37,342 bases of DNA from Actinomycetaceae bacterium (GTDB lineage: Bacteria; Actinomycetota; Actinomycetes; Actinomycetales; Actinomycetaceae), in contig JAUNKY010000017.1 of the NCBI GenBank assembly GCA_030532515.1, positions 1 through 37,342 of the forward strand, written 5' to 3'. The notes beneath the pieces were generated by a model. The model worked only from the letters and a program-made list of their open reading frames with translations. It was not told where the DNA came from and did not search any database. The position numbers and the translations under genes were made by a program. Every line of letters starts with the position of its first letter. Position 1 is the first letter of the stretch. Shown one piece after another: positions 7,908 to 15,586 of this stretch.

Positions 7908-10900
7908 TATTTACTGAGAACTCCTTGGAACGCGAAGGTGAATCGTAGCGGAACACCTGCCGGGAGACAGTACTCTGGATGAGTACGCGCTCCCCACGAG
8001 TTATCACCGCCCACTCCGCGCCGCATCAACGCCGGCCGCAACCAAGTGTAGGTACTTTGCGGGAGCTCAAAATCATGGCGGGCATTCTCAACTTCAAAAG
8101 GACTCCACGGTTGCGCTGAAAACTCCATCCCAAACAAGCTGGCGCAAGAGTCAAAGCGAAGCCCAGAGCCATCCTCATCCAAGACCTCGACCCAACGGAC
8201 ACCAGTGCGGTTTCCAGATTCTTGTGGGCGCAAATACGCGGTATGTTGCCGTTGGACCGAGTCCGTAAAGATCCCCAAACGAGCGCCATTACGACGATCA
8301 ACGTAGCATTCATCCGGGCCATCGCCGTACCAATGCAGCCTCTGCAAATCCGCTGGAGCAGCTAAAAGCATTCCAAACTCAGGCATATCCGTTAAACCAG
8401 TTCCCGGCGTGACCTCTAAAGTTACTTCGACTCGGCCAGAGGAAGTTACTTGATAAACTACCTCAGCCTGTGAAACCGGCGAAGTGGGGAGCTCATACCT
8501 GTAGCGGATAGTCGCCTGGTGTGCATCGTATGAAACAAGCGGATTTTCAGTAGCAGAAGCGACGGTGGCGTAACGGCTAGCTAACAACCACTGACCGTCA
8601 ACTGCAGTTGAGTTCCAGCCCTTCTCATTAGATGTCTGTGCATGCCAAAAACAAGGACGGGGAGGAACCGCTAGAAGCTGGCGTCCGCTATCTGGCCCGC
8701 GCCCCACATCGCCAAAGCGATATGAAACTGGCCCTCCGTAAATCTTAGAAAATAGCATCGAGAACTGGGGGCCGTGCACCCCAATATTGTGGACGCCTTC
8801 AACCACTCGCAGCGCACCAGCAGTGCCAGCATCTAAAGGTCCCCTAACGGCCTTCAACTGCAAGAAGTCGCTGGGAGCATCAGTGGCTGATGCTTTGATT
8901 AACTCTAAAGCTTCACTTGAGCCAGGGACAGTGACTTTCGTAAGCTCAACCTTGCCTGCAACAGTTGGCAAGTAACGGAACGTAGCCTGTCCGAAAGCAA
9001 CTTCAGTGCCGGCTTCCGCCCACTCATGTGCAACTGAATCCGCAATGGAAACAGTTAAAGTGTATTCAGCTGCCGGTTCCTCTACTTCAAAAACAGGGAT
9101 TGCTACTTCAGTAGGCAGCGCATAATGGGCAGTTTCACCTGGAAGAATATCGGTAACTAACTGAGCAGACGCAATCTTGATCCCATTTTTTGCTAGCGTA
9201 ACCCCACATAAATAATTGCTGGACGCCGTGAAAAGCATGTCATTGGTAATCTGAACAGAGTCTTGCGTTACAGAGATTCTAAATGGCGCGTAGAGAGCTT
9301 TGACTTCTTGTACCTTCGGGGTTGGTGAATGATCCGCAAAGAAAATACCGTTCCCGCAAAACTCCCCGTCATGTGGGGCTTCGCCACTGTCCCCACCATA
9401 AGCCCAGTAAGTCTCTTGCGCCGCATTCTTAGCCAGGACTGCCTGATCCGCAAAATCCCAAATGAAGCCCCCGTGGAATAAAGGGTCACGCTGCGCCAAA
9501 TCCAGATACTTATCTACAGCCCCAAAAGAGTTGCCCATTGCGTGCGCGTATTCGCAAACGATATACGGTTTATCGCGGTGAGTAGCAAGATATGCTTCGA
9601 TCTCAGCTGCAGGCACATACATGGAAGAGAAAACATCGGTGGTTTCTGGGTAGCGTGGATCCCAGAAAGTACCTTCATAGTGCACGGGACGAGAGTCAGC
9701 ATTCCGGAAGTAATCGGCAACTTTAAGCAGATTAGAACCGCCATAAGACTCATTGCCACAAGACCACAGTAAGATACAAGGATGATTCAAATCTCGTTTC
9801 AACATAGATTCAGCTCTATCAAGCAAAGTTGGCAGCCAAATCGGATTATCACCCGGAACTGCCTGCTCAAGCGGAAGATTCTCTAACCGTAAACGGTCCC
9901 ATTCGCCGTGACTTTCCAAGTTCATCTCATCAATGACATACAACCCTAATCGGTCGCATTCAGCATAAAAATGTGAAGAATTAGGATAGTGGCTGGTGCG
10001 CACAGCATTCACCCCAATAGCCTTTAACGCCAGTAAATCTTGGGTAGTTAGCGCTTTAGGAACCACTCTTCCCGCCGGGCCAAACTCGTGGCGGTTAACG
10101 CCCTTGAAAACCAGCCTGCGCCCATTGAGCAGCATTAGCCCAGCAGCAATCTCAAACCGGCGCATCCCCACTTTTTCACAGATAACTTCGCTAAGCGTTC
10201 CATCCGCATGAAAGACCGATACCAGTAGCTGATACAGGTAAGGATCTTCAGCAGACCACAGGCGTGGCGCCGCCACCTGGCAGTAAAAACGCTGCGTTTC
10301 AGGCTGATACTCTAACGCGAAAGAGTTTCCTAAGTGGTCTTCTAATCGAGCGGAAACACCCGCTGGATCCGCTACAGTTAAATCGACAAAGACATCAGCA
10401 AAGCTGAAATCGGGAGCTAAAACTACCTCAGTTTTCAAATGCTCCACATGTTTTTGAGGAACTTCTATTAACGACACCGGCCGATGCAGCCCACAGAATC
10501 TGAAAAAATCCTGATCTTCCAACCAAGACCCAGCGTGCCACATAAAGACAACCGCGAGCAGCGTATTAGTACCTGGAACCAACAGATCCGTGACCGCAAA
10601 CTCGGCAGGGGTAAATGAGTCAGTTGAATAACCCACCCATTCTCCATTGAGCCACACTGCTAAAGCAGATTCAGCGCCTTCAAAACGCAGACGCATCTGG
10701 GAATCTGCATGAACTTGCTGCGGGCACTCAAAGGTACGCCGATAAACGCCAACTGGATTATGTAGTGCAGGGGCTTGGCCAGGTTGAAGTTCTTCCCAAC
10801 CATCCCACGGATACTGGGTATTCGTGTAACGGTTTCGATCATAACCTTGGAGCTGCAAGTGCCCGGGCACTACGATTGACTCCCAAGTAGATTCCTCAGC

Positions 10901-11107
10901 TAATGAAGCTAGGGGAACGTCCTCGGGAAGAAAAGCCGGACTGGGGTAATAGCGAAAATCCCAAGTGCCATTCAAATCGTGCTCGAAACTCGACGCTTGC
11001 TGCTGGCATTCTTCCCAATTCGCGAACCAGCGGTGGTCGCTGTGGGCAGGCAAGCGCTGATCGTGAATCTTTGTCGGCTGGGACAGCCACTGAAGTGTGA
11101 AACTCAT
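7907..11107 (-). CDS. lacZ: beta-galactosidase, glycoside hydrolase family 2
   Basis: Hydrolyses terminal beta-D-galactosides such as lactose in the cytoplasm. At 1066 residues it has full LacZ length. The sugar-binding domain (VPGHLQLQGYDRNRYTN, near residue 80), Ig-like domain, TIM barrel and C-terminal small-chain domain follow in normal order. The acid/base is Glu453 (SCGNESYGG) and the nucleophile is Glu519 (VCEYAHAMGNS). The His/Asn site SHYPNSSHFY is also present. It is the last gene of the operon and its ATG overlaps the stop of the upstream permease by four bases (ATGA), so it is translationally coupled. No signal peptide is present, so substrate must be imported, consistent with the ABC transporter genes ahead of it. 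Confidence 0.96.
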   Translation of the reverse strand: MSFTLQWLSQPTKIHDQRLPAHSDHRWFANWEECQQQASSFEHDLNGTWDFRYYPSPAFLPEDVPLASLAEESTWESIVVPGHLQLQGYDRNRYTNTQYPWDGWEELQPGQAPALHNPVGVYRRTFECPQQVHADSQMRLRFEGAESALAVWLNGEWVGYSTDSFTPAEFAVTDLLVPGTNTLLAVVFMWHAGSWLEDQDFFRFCGLHRPVSLIEVPQKHVEHLKTEVVLAPDFSFADVFVDLTVADPAGVSARLEDHLGNSFALEYQPETQRFYCQVAAPRLWSAEDPYLYQLLVSVFHADGTLSEVICEKVGMRRFEIAAGLMLLNGRRLVFKGVNRHEFGPAGRVVPKALTTQDLLALKAIGVNAVRTSHYPNSSHFYAECDRLGLYVIDEMNLESHGEWDRLRLENLPLEQAVPGDNPIWLPTLLDRAESMLKRDLNHPCILLWSCGNESYGGSNLLKVADYFRNADSRPVHYEGTFWDPRYPETTDVFSSMYVPAAEIEAYLATHRDKPYIVCEYAHAMGNSFGAVDKYLDLAQRDPLFHGGFIWDFADQAVLAKNAAQETYWAYGGDSGEAPHDGEFCGNGIFFADHSPTPKVQEVKALYAPFRISVTQDSVQITNDMLFTASSNYLCGVTLAKNGIKIASAQLVTDILPGETAHYALPTEVAIPVFEVEEPAAEYTLTVSIADSVAHEWAEAGTEVAFGQATFRYLPTVAGKVELTKVTVPGSSEALELIKASATDAPSDFLQLKAVRGPLDAGTAGALRVVEGVHNIGVHGPQFSMLFSKIYGGPVSYRFGDVGRGPDSGRQLLAVPPRPCFWHAQTSNEKGWNSTAVDGQWLLASRYATVASATENPLVSYDAHQATIRYRYELPTSPVSQAEVVYQVTSSGRVEVTLEVTPGTGLTDMPEFGMLLAAPADLQRLHWYGDGPDECYVDRRNGARLGIFTDSVQRQHTAYLRPQESGNRTGVRWVEVLDEDGSGLRFDSCASLFGMEFSAQPWSPFEVENARHDFELPQSTYTWLRPALMRRGVGGDNSWGARTHPEYCLPAGVPLRFTFAFQGVLSK

Positions 11108-11925
11108 TTGATTGCTCCTGTAATACCTTCAGCGAACGCGCGCTGCAGGACAAGGAAAATAATCATCGCGGGAAGAGACGCAATCAAAACCGCCAACATT
11201 AACGCTCCGTAGTCGGTGACGTATCCGGAAGAGAAGTTAGAAATCAGCATCGGCATTGTTTGGTAGGCGGAATCAACAAGGATAACCTTTGGCCACAGGA
11301 AGTTATTCCACGCTTGCATGAAGGTAATAACCGCGGCTGCCGCGTAGGTGGCTCGCATGGTAGGCAAGTAAATCCGCACAAAAATGGCAATTTCGGAGAG
11401 TCCATCCAAACGGGCAGCTTCTAAGATCTCATGCGGGAAGTTACGGGATGCCTGCCTAAAGAGCAAGATCAGGAACGGAGTTGCAATAGTTGGCAAAATG
11501 ACAGCTGCCGTAGAGTTCATCAAACCATTAGCTGCGAAAAGCTGGAAGAGGGGAATCATAGTAGCGGCGAAAGGAATCATCATCGCTAGAAGGAGGATTG
11601 CCATCAGCAAATCCTTGCCCCGCGAATGGTAGATTTCAAAGCCGTATCCGGCAATCGAACAAATCAGCAAAGAGAAGAAGGTCGCCAAAATCGCGTTCAC
11701 CGACGAATGGTACAGAGCCGAACCTAAATCTTGTTGCGAAATCAGCTTGGTGAAGTTCTCGATTAGGTTTGTGCCGGGAAGCAGACGCGAACCTAATACT
11801 TCCTGAGAAGTATTCGTGGCAGAAACGGCCATGAAATACAGGGGGAAGATGGAAAATAGGGCGGTAATGGTTAAGAAGATATACGCCGGAGCGGCACGGA
11901 ATTTCTTAGTCACGCTTATCACCAA
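11104..11925 (-). CDS. carbohydrate ABC transporter permease, MalG type
   Basis: One half of the membrane channel of a CUT1 sugar importer. It is 273 residues with about six transmembrane helices. The EAA loop that contacts the ATPase reads EAARLDGLSEIAIFVRIYLP (about residues 165-185). The C-terminus is typical (QRAFAEGITGAIK). It overlaps the MalF-type gene by 20 bases upstream and lacZ by four bases downstream. The substrate is inferred from lacZ and the LacI control: probably lactose or another beta-galactoside. Confidence 0.93.
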   Translation of the reverse strand: MVISVTKKFRAAPAYIFLTITALFSIFPLYFMAVSATNTSQEVLGSRLLPGTNLIENFTKLISQQDLGSALYHSSVNAILATFFSLLICSIAGYGFEIYHSRGKDLLMAILLLAMMIPFAATMIPLFQLFAANGLMNSTAAVILPTIATPFLILLFRQASRNFPHEILEAARLDGLSEIAIFVRIYLPTMRATYAAAAVITFMQAWNNFLWPKVILVDSAYQTMPMLISNFSSGYVTDYGALMLAVLIASLPAMIIFLVLQRAFAEGITGAIK

Positions 11926-12805
11926 CCTTCATTTGGATGAATGCAAGGACTGCTACCAGAATCAAAATCACGTAGGAAATAGCGGCTGCATAGCCGAAGT
12001 TAGGGCTCTTTAAGAAAGAGAGTTCATAGAGGTAGTGCGACATTGTCATCGAAGTATAGGCCGGGCCGCCCTTAGTGAGGTTCCAGGATTCGTCGAAGAG
12101 CTGCAGCGTACCATTAGTGGACATGATGGCCGTTAGCAAAATCATGGGTTTCAGCTGAGGTACTGTTACGTACCAGAAAGTTTGCCACGCATTTGCGCCA
12201 TCTAAACGGGCAGCTTCTAAGCTGGAGCGGTCAATATTTTGTAAGGCTGCGAGGAAGAAGATCATGTTGAAGCCAGTCCAACGCCACAGCAAACCAAGAA
12301 TGATAACGAATTGAGCGGTGTGGGTCTGCCCTAACCAGTTGACGGGTTCGCTAAGTAAACCTACCGAGAGTAAAGCATCGTTGACAAAACCGTCGGTGGC
12401 GAACATGGTGCGGAAAACCAGCGAGTAGGAAACTAGGGACACTGCAGAAGGGAGGAAAATGGCGGTACGCCAAAGTCCTTTATACTTCAGATTCGGATTG
12501 TTTAACAGGACTGCCAGAATCAAAGCCAGAACCAGCATGATGGGGACCTGGATGATTAGGTAGATGAAAGTGTTGCGCATGGTGAGTAGGAAGATTTCAT
12601 CTTCGAATAGGCGCGCATAGTTTGACCAAAGCGGGTCAGCATAGTTCAGTTGGCGGCCACGTCCCGTTTGGAGAGAGAGTAAGAACGCCTTGAACATGGG
12701 GTAGAAGTTCATGACAAAGATCAACGTGGCAGCGGGAAGCAGGAACCACCAGCCGATTAAGTTATGGCGTTGACCTTGCGTTAATGAGCGACGTGTTTTA
12801 GTCAC
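11906..12805 (-). CDS. carbohydrate ABC transporter permease, MalF type
   Basis: The partner permease of the CUT1 importer. It is 299 residues with six predicted helices, beginning after a basic N-terminus (RRSLTQGQRHNLIGWWFLLPAA). The EAA loop EAARLDGANAWQTFWYVTVP (about residues 203-222) is clear. It lies 157 bp downstream of the binding-protein gene, with a stable hairpin in the gap, and overlaps the next permease. No ATPase gene is found in the operon. Confidence 0.93.
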   Translation of the reverse strand: MTKTRRSLTQGQRHNLIGWWFLLPAATLIFVMNFYPMFKAFLLSLQTGRGRQLNYADPLWSNYARLFEDEIFLLTMRNTFIYLIIQVPIMLVLALILAVLLNNPNLKYKGLWRTAIFLPSAVSLVSYSLVFRTMFATDGFVNDALLSVGLLSEPVNWLGQTHTAQFVIILGLLWRWTGFNMIFFLAALQNIDRSSLEAARLDGANAWQTFWYVTVPQLKPMILLTAIMSTNGTLQLFDESWNLTKGGPAYTSMTMSHYLYELSFLKSPNFGYAAAISYVILILVAVLAFIQMKVGDKRD

Positions 12806-12906
12806 CGGTCAGCTCCTTAGAAGTATGTCAGGAAAACTTTATTTGCAGAGGTGACTGCAGATGTGGATCTGCAAGTGAGAATAGTTAAGCAGGGGCGGGG
12901 AGAGAA

Positions 12907-12944
12907 GCGAGGGCGCTGGGAGAGGAGGTTTTCAGCGCCCTCGC
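12907..12944 (-). promoter_or_regulatory. intercistronic 12-bp hairpin between binding-protein and permease genes
   Basis: GCGAGGGCGCTG (12907-12918) pairs perfectly with CAGCGCCCTCGC (12933-12944) around a 14-base loop. No T run follows on the minus strand, so full termination is unlikely. Its place, 19 bases past the binding-protein stop, suggests mRNA 3'-end protection or partial attenuation, giving more binding protein than permease, as in malE-malF. Confidence 0.6.
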
Positions 12945-12962
12945 CAGGGAGAGCTTTGCGGG

Positions 12963-14261
12963 CTACTTCATTTCAAACTCAACGGTTTGTTGAGCTTCTT
13001 TAAGGGCTTCCTTTGGATCTTCACCCTTCACGATCTTGGTAAGGGCAGCAGACACTGCAGAGAGTCCTTCGTAGTAGTAGACACCGGTGTTGTCAGCAGG
13101 CACCTTTTGGCCGAACTTTACAATGTCGGCGTAGATAGGCTGGTTGCCGAAGAACTTCTGTCCTTCGTTGTAAACATCGGACTTGCCAGCTGGAATGTAG
13201 TTCGCAATTGCGCCGGACTTAGGCAAGATAGTGTCGTAGAACTTGGTTGAGCCAGCGAAAGTAGTCTTTAGGAAGTCAGTTGCCAGTTCGGTGTTAGCGT
13301 TGCTGGAGACAACCCAAGAAGATCCGCCGTTAGCAGAGTAGTTGGTAGCACCCTTAACATCATCCAGAGCTGGGATTGAGGTAACTGCCCACTTTCCGGA
13401 TTGGTTTTCAGCAGTTTGGATGGAGCCAGCAATCCAAGCGCCCTGAAGTACACCCGTAACCTGGTCGTTTACGAAAGAAGAGATGAATTCGTCCCAGGAG
13501 TTAACTTCTACGAGGACGCCAGTATCAACTAGTTCTTTGTAGGTCAGTGCGGCCTTTAGCAGGACTTCATTGTCAGCGATAGTAGGTTCGCCCTTTTCGT
13601 TGAATAGGGAAGAACCAGCGGATTGAATCATGATTTTAATGAGGTCGGACTGTCCAGCCATAGATGAAAGCATGGGACGACCGGTCTTTTCTTTGACAAC
13701 CTTGCCTTTTTCAATGAATTCTTTCCAGGTAATGTCGGTGAAGTCAGCAACGGTGAAGCCGGCCTGTTCAAGCACGTCAGTGCGTAGCGCTAAGATGGCG
13801 GTGCCAGAGTCGAAAGGAACGCCGTAGTTCTTTCCGTCAACGGTAGAGTAGGCAACTACTGAATCGGGGAAGTCTTTGTAGTTAATGCCTGAGTTGGTGA
13901 GGTCTGCGAAGAGTTCGGGATAGTTGATGGCATTCTTTTGGAATGCGTAGTTTTGCATGAGGAAGATGTCGGGTAGCTGGTCGGTCTGGCCAGACTGAGC
14001 AAGGGTGATCAGTTTAGCTTGGAGGTCATCCCATGGGGTTTCAACAATGTTGAGTTTAAAGCCGGGGTGGGTTTCTTGGTAGACTTTTTCAGCTTCTTGC
14101 ATGGCGTAGATGTTGAACGCGGGGTCCCAGGTCCAGACGGTGAGGGTCATGTCGTCTTTTTCTGGAGTGGTTTCAGCTTTTTGGGCGTTGCCCCCACAGG
14201 CTGCCAAAAGTAGGCTGGCGGCTGCGATTAGGGCAACTACGGAGTTGCGGATTTTTCTCAT
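12963..14261 (-). CDS. extracellular sugar-binding lipoprotein of an ABC importer
   Basis: The substrate-binding protein (432 residues) of the CUT1 importer, anchored to the outer face of the membrane. The signal peptide ends in a lipobox LLAAC with Cys22, followed by GGNAQKAE. The mature part has the family signature (LTVWTWDPAF..., DIFLMQNYAFQKNA, GKNYGVPFDSGTAILALRTDVLEQAGF). It is the first gene of the operon, with the two LacI operators upstream. A GAGG ribosome-binding site lies about nine bases before the ATG. The ligand is inferred to be a beta-galactoside from lacZ; sequence alone does not show it. Confidence 0.93.
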   Translation of the reverse strand: MRKIRNSVVALIAAASLLLAACGGNAQKAETTPEKDDMTLTVWTWDPAFNIYAMQEAEKVYQETHPGFKLNIVETPWDDLQAKLITLAQSGQTDQLPDIFLMQNYAFQKNAINYPELFADLTNSGINYKDFPDSVVAYSTVDGKNYGVPFDSGTAILALRTDVLEQAGFTVADFTDITWKEFIEKGKVVKEKTGRPMLSSMAGQSDLIKIMIQSAGSSLFNEKGEPTIADNEVLLKAALTYKELVDTGVLVEVNSWDEFISSFVNDQVTGVLQGAWIAGSIQTAENQSGKWAVTSIPALDDVKGATNYSANGGSSWVVSSNANTELATDFLKTTFAGSTKFYDTILPKSGAIANYIPAGKSDVYNEGQKFFGNQPIYADIVKFGQKVPADNTGVYYYEGLSAVSAALTKIVKGEDPKEALKEAQQTVEFEMK

Positions 14262-14318
14262 CGTTGAGCCTCATTTCTTGAGTGTGTAGGTTTTGTGGAG
14301 TCAGCCACAGATTCCACA

Positions 14319-14355
14319 ATGTTTACGTAAACATGCTAACTTGTTTACGTAAACA
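14319..14355. promoter_or_regulatory. paired LacI-family operators
   Basis: The 14-bp palindrome TGTTTACGTAAACA occurs twice, at 14320-14333 and 14342-14355. The first is extended to 16 bp (ATGTTTACGTAAACAT, 14319-14334). Their centres are 22 bp apart, two helical turns, so both face the same side. They lie about 60 bp upstream of the leftward binding-protein gene and 160 bp upstream of the divergent LacI gene. An additional imperfectly spaced TTGTGGA/TCCACAA inverted repeat lies at 14293-14319. Confidence 0.85.
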
Positions 14356-14517
14356 TTTTCTAGAATTCAACTATTACGTTTTGATAACGGATTAGGTTCT
14401 TTTTCAGAAATGCGATAAAAGTAAGAAAAGAACAAAAAAGAATACGTCATTGAAGTTAGTCAGCGTACGCTCTAATGAGGTAAAAAAGAACGAAGTAAGA
14501 ATGGTAGAGTACCGATC

Positions 14518-15552
14518 ATGCCACAACGTCGTCGCAGTCCAATGCGGATGGGACCCTCTATCGCAGATGTAGCCAAACTGGCAGGAGTATCTTCACAAAC
14601 AGTTTCTCGTATCTCCACCGGTGCGCAAAGAGTTAGTCCTGCCACCAGAGAACGAGTTTTAGCTGCCATGGCGGAACTGGGCTACTCTCCAAACCGTGCT
14701 GCCCAGGCACTGCGCTCAGGCAGATTCGGAGTCTTGGGCGTGCTAACCCAGCAGATCGAACGCACCGGTGAATCTCTAACCACCGGTGGGGTAGTCGAAG
14801 CTGCCCTGGCAGCTGACTACACCATTGCCCTGGTGCAAACCCACGAACCTGAAAGTGATGACGGAAAGTACCTGGTCCGTAGGCTTTCTGAACAAGCAAT
14901 CGACGGTTTGATCATCGTGCAGGCAGGCACGTCAACGGGAGAAAAACTTGCCCTTCCTTCCGACCTCCCAGTTGTTGTTGCAGACAGTGCTTTGGCACAT
15001 AAATATCCTTCCGTAAACGCTGACCAGCGCACCGGCATGCGAAGCGCCATGCAACATCTCTTAGACCTAGGGCACAAGCAAATTGCCCATGTTACCGGGC
15101 CAAAAAATTCGCAATCTGCTTTCATCCGTGAAGAAGAATGGCAAAAAGCCCTGACCACCGCAGGACTGCCAATCCACCCCGCCTATGCAGGGGATTGGAG
15201 TGCGCGGTCAGGCTACGAAGCCGGTAAAAAAATCGCTGCCCAAAATCAGGTAACAGCCGTAATGTGCGCCAACGACGAAATTGCCTTTGGGGTTATTCGC
15301 GCCCTCTTTGAAGCAGGCCTGCGAGTTCCTGAAGACGTTTCAGTGATTGGCTTTGACGGCATTGAACTGGGAGAGTTTGTGCCAGTTCCCTTAACTACCG
15401 TGCGTCAAGACTTCGCGAAAGCAGGTCGCACCCTAGTTGAGCTGGCACTCAAACAAATCGAAACTGGGATGATCGCCGATGATTACGAAGAACTTATCCC
15501 CACAGAACTGATTTTAAGAGAAAGTACGGCGCCGATGCGTCCGCGTAAATAA
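14518..15552 (+). CDS. LacI family transcriptional regulator of the beta-galactoside operon
   Basis: A sugar-responsive repressor of 344 residues. The N-terminal helix-turn-helix and hinge are plain: SIADVAKLAGVSSQTVSRIS (about 13-32) then TRERVLAAMAELGYSPNRAAQALRSG. The periplasmic-binding-like effector domain follows (GLIIVQAG, VTAVMCANDEIAFGVIRAL, VSVIGFDGIELGEF). It is divergent from the transport/lacZ operon, and the twin TGTTTACGTAAACA operators in the shared region are its probable sites. The inducer is inferred to be a galactoside. A short basic extension (MPQRRRSPMRMGP) precedes the HTH; the ATG at 14542 is an alternative start. The downstream gene converges 34 bases away with no obvious terminator. 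Confidence 0.93.
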   Translation: MPQRRRSPMRMGPSIADVAKLAGVSSQTVSRISTGAQRVSPATRERVLAAMAELGYSPNRAAQALRSGRFGVLGVLTQQIERTGESLTTGGVVEAALAADYTIALVQTHEPESDDGKYLVRRLSEQAIDGLIIVQAGTSTGEKLALPSDLPVVVADSALAHKYPSVNADQRTGMRSAMQHLLDLGHKQIAHVTGPKNSQSAFIREEEWQKALTTAGLPIHPAYAGDWSARSGYEAGKKIAAQNQVTAVMCANDEIAFGVIRALFEAGLRVPEDVSVIGFDGIELGEFVPVPLTTVRQDFAKAGRTLVELALKQIETGMIADDYEELIPTELILRESTAPMRPRK

Positions 15553-15586
15553 TCTGAGTCCGCGTAACTAATCCGCGTTTGCCTGG

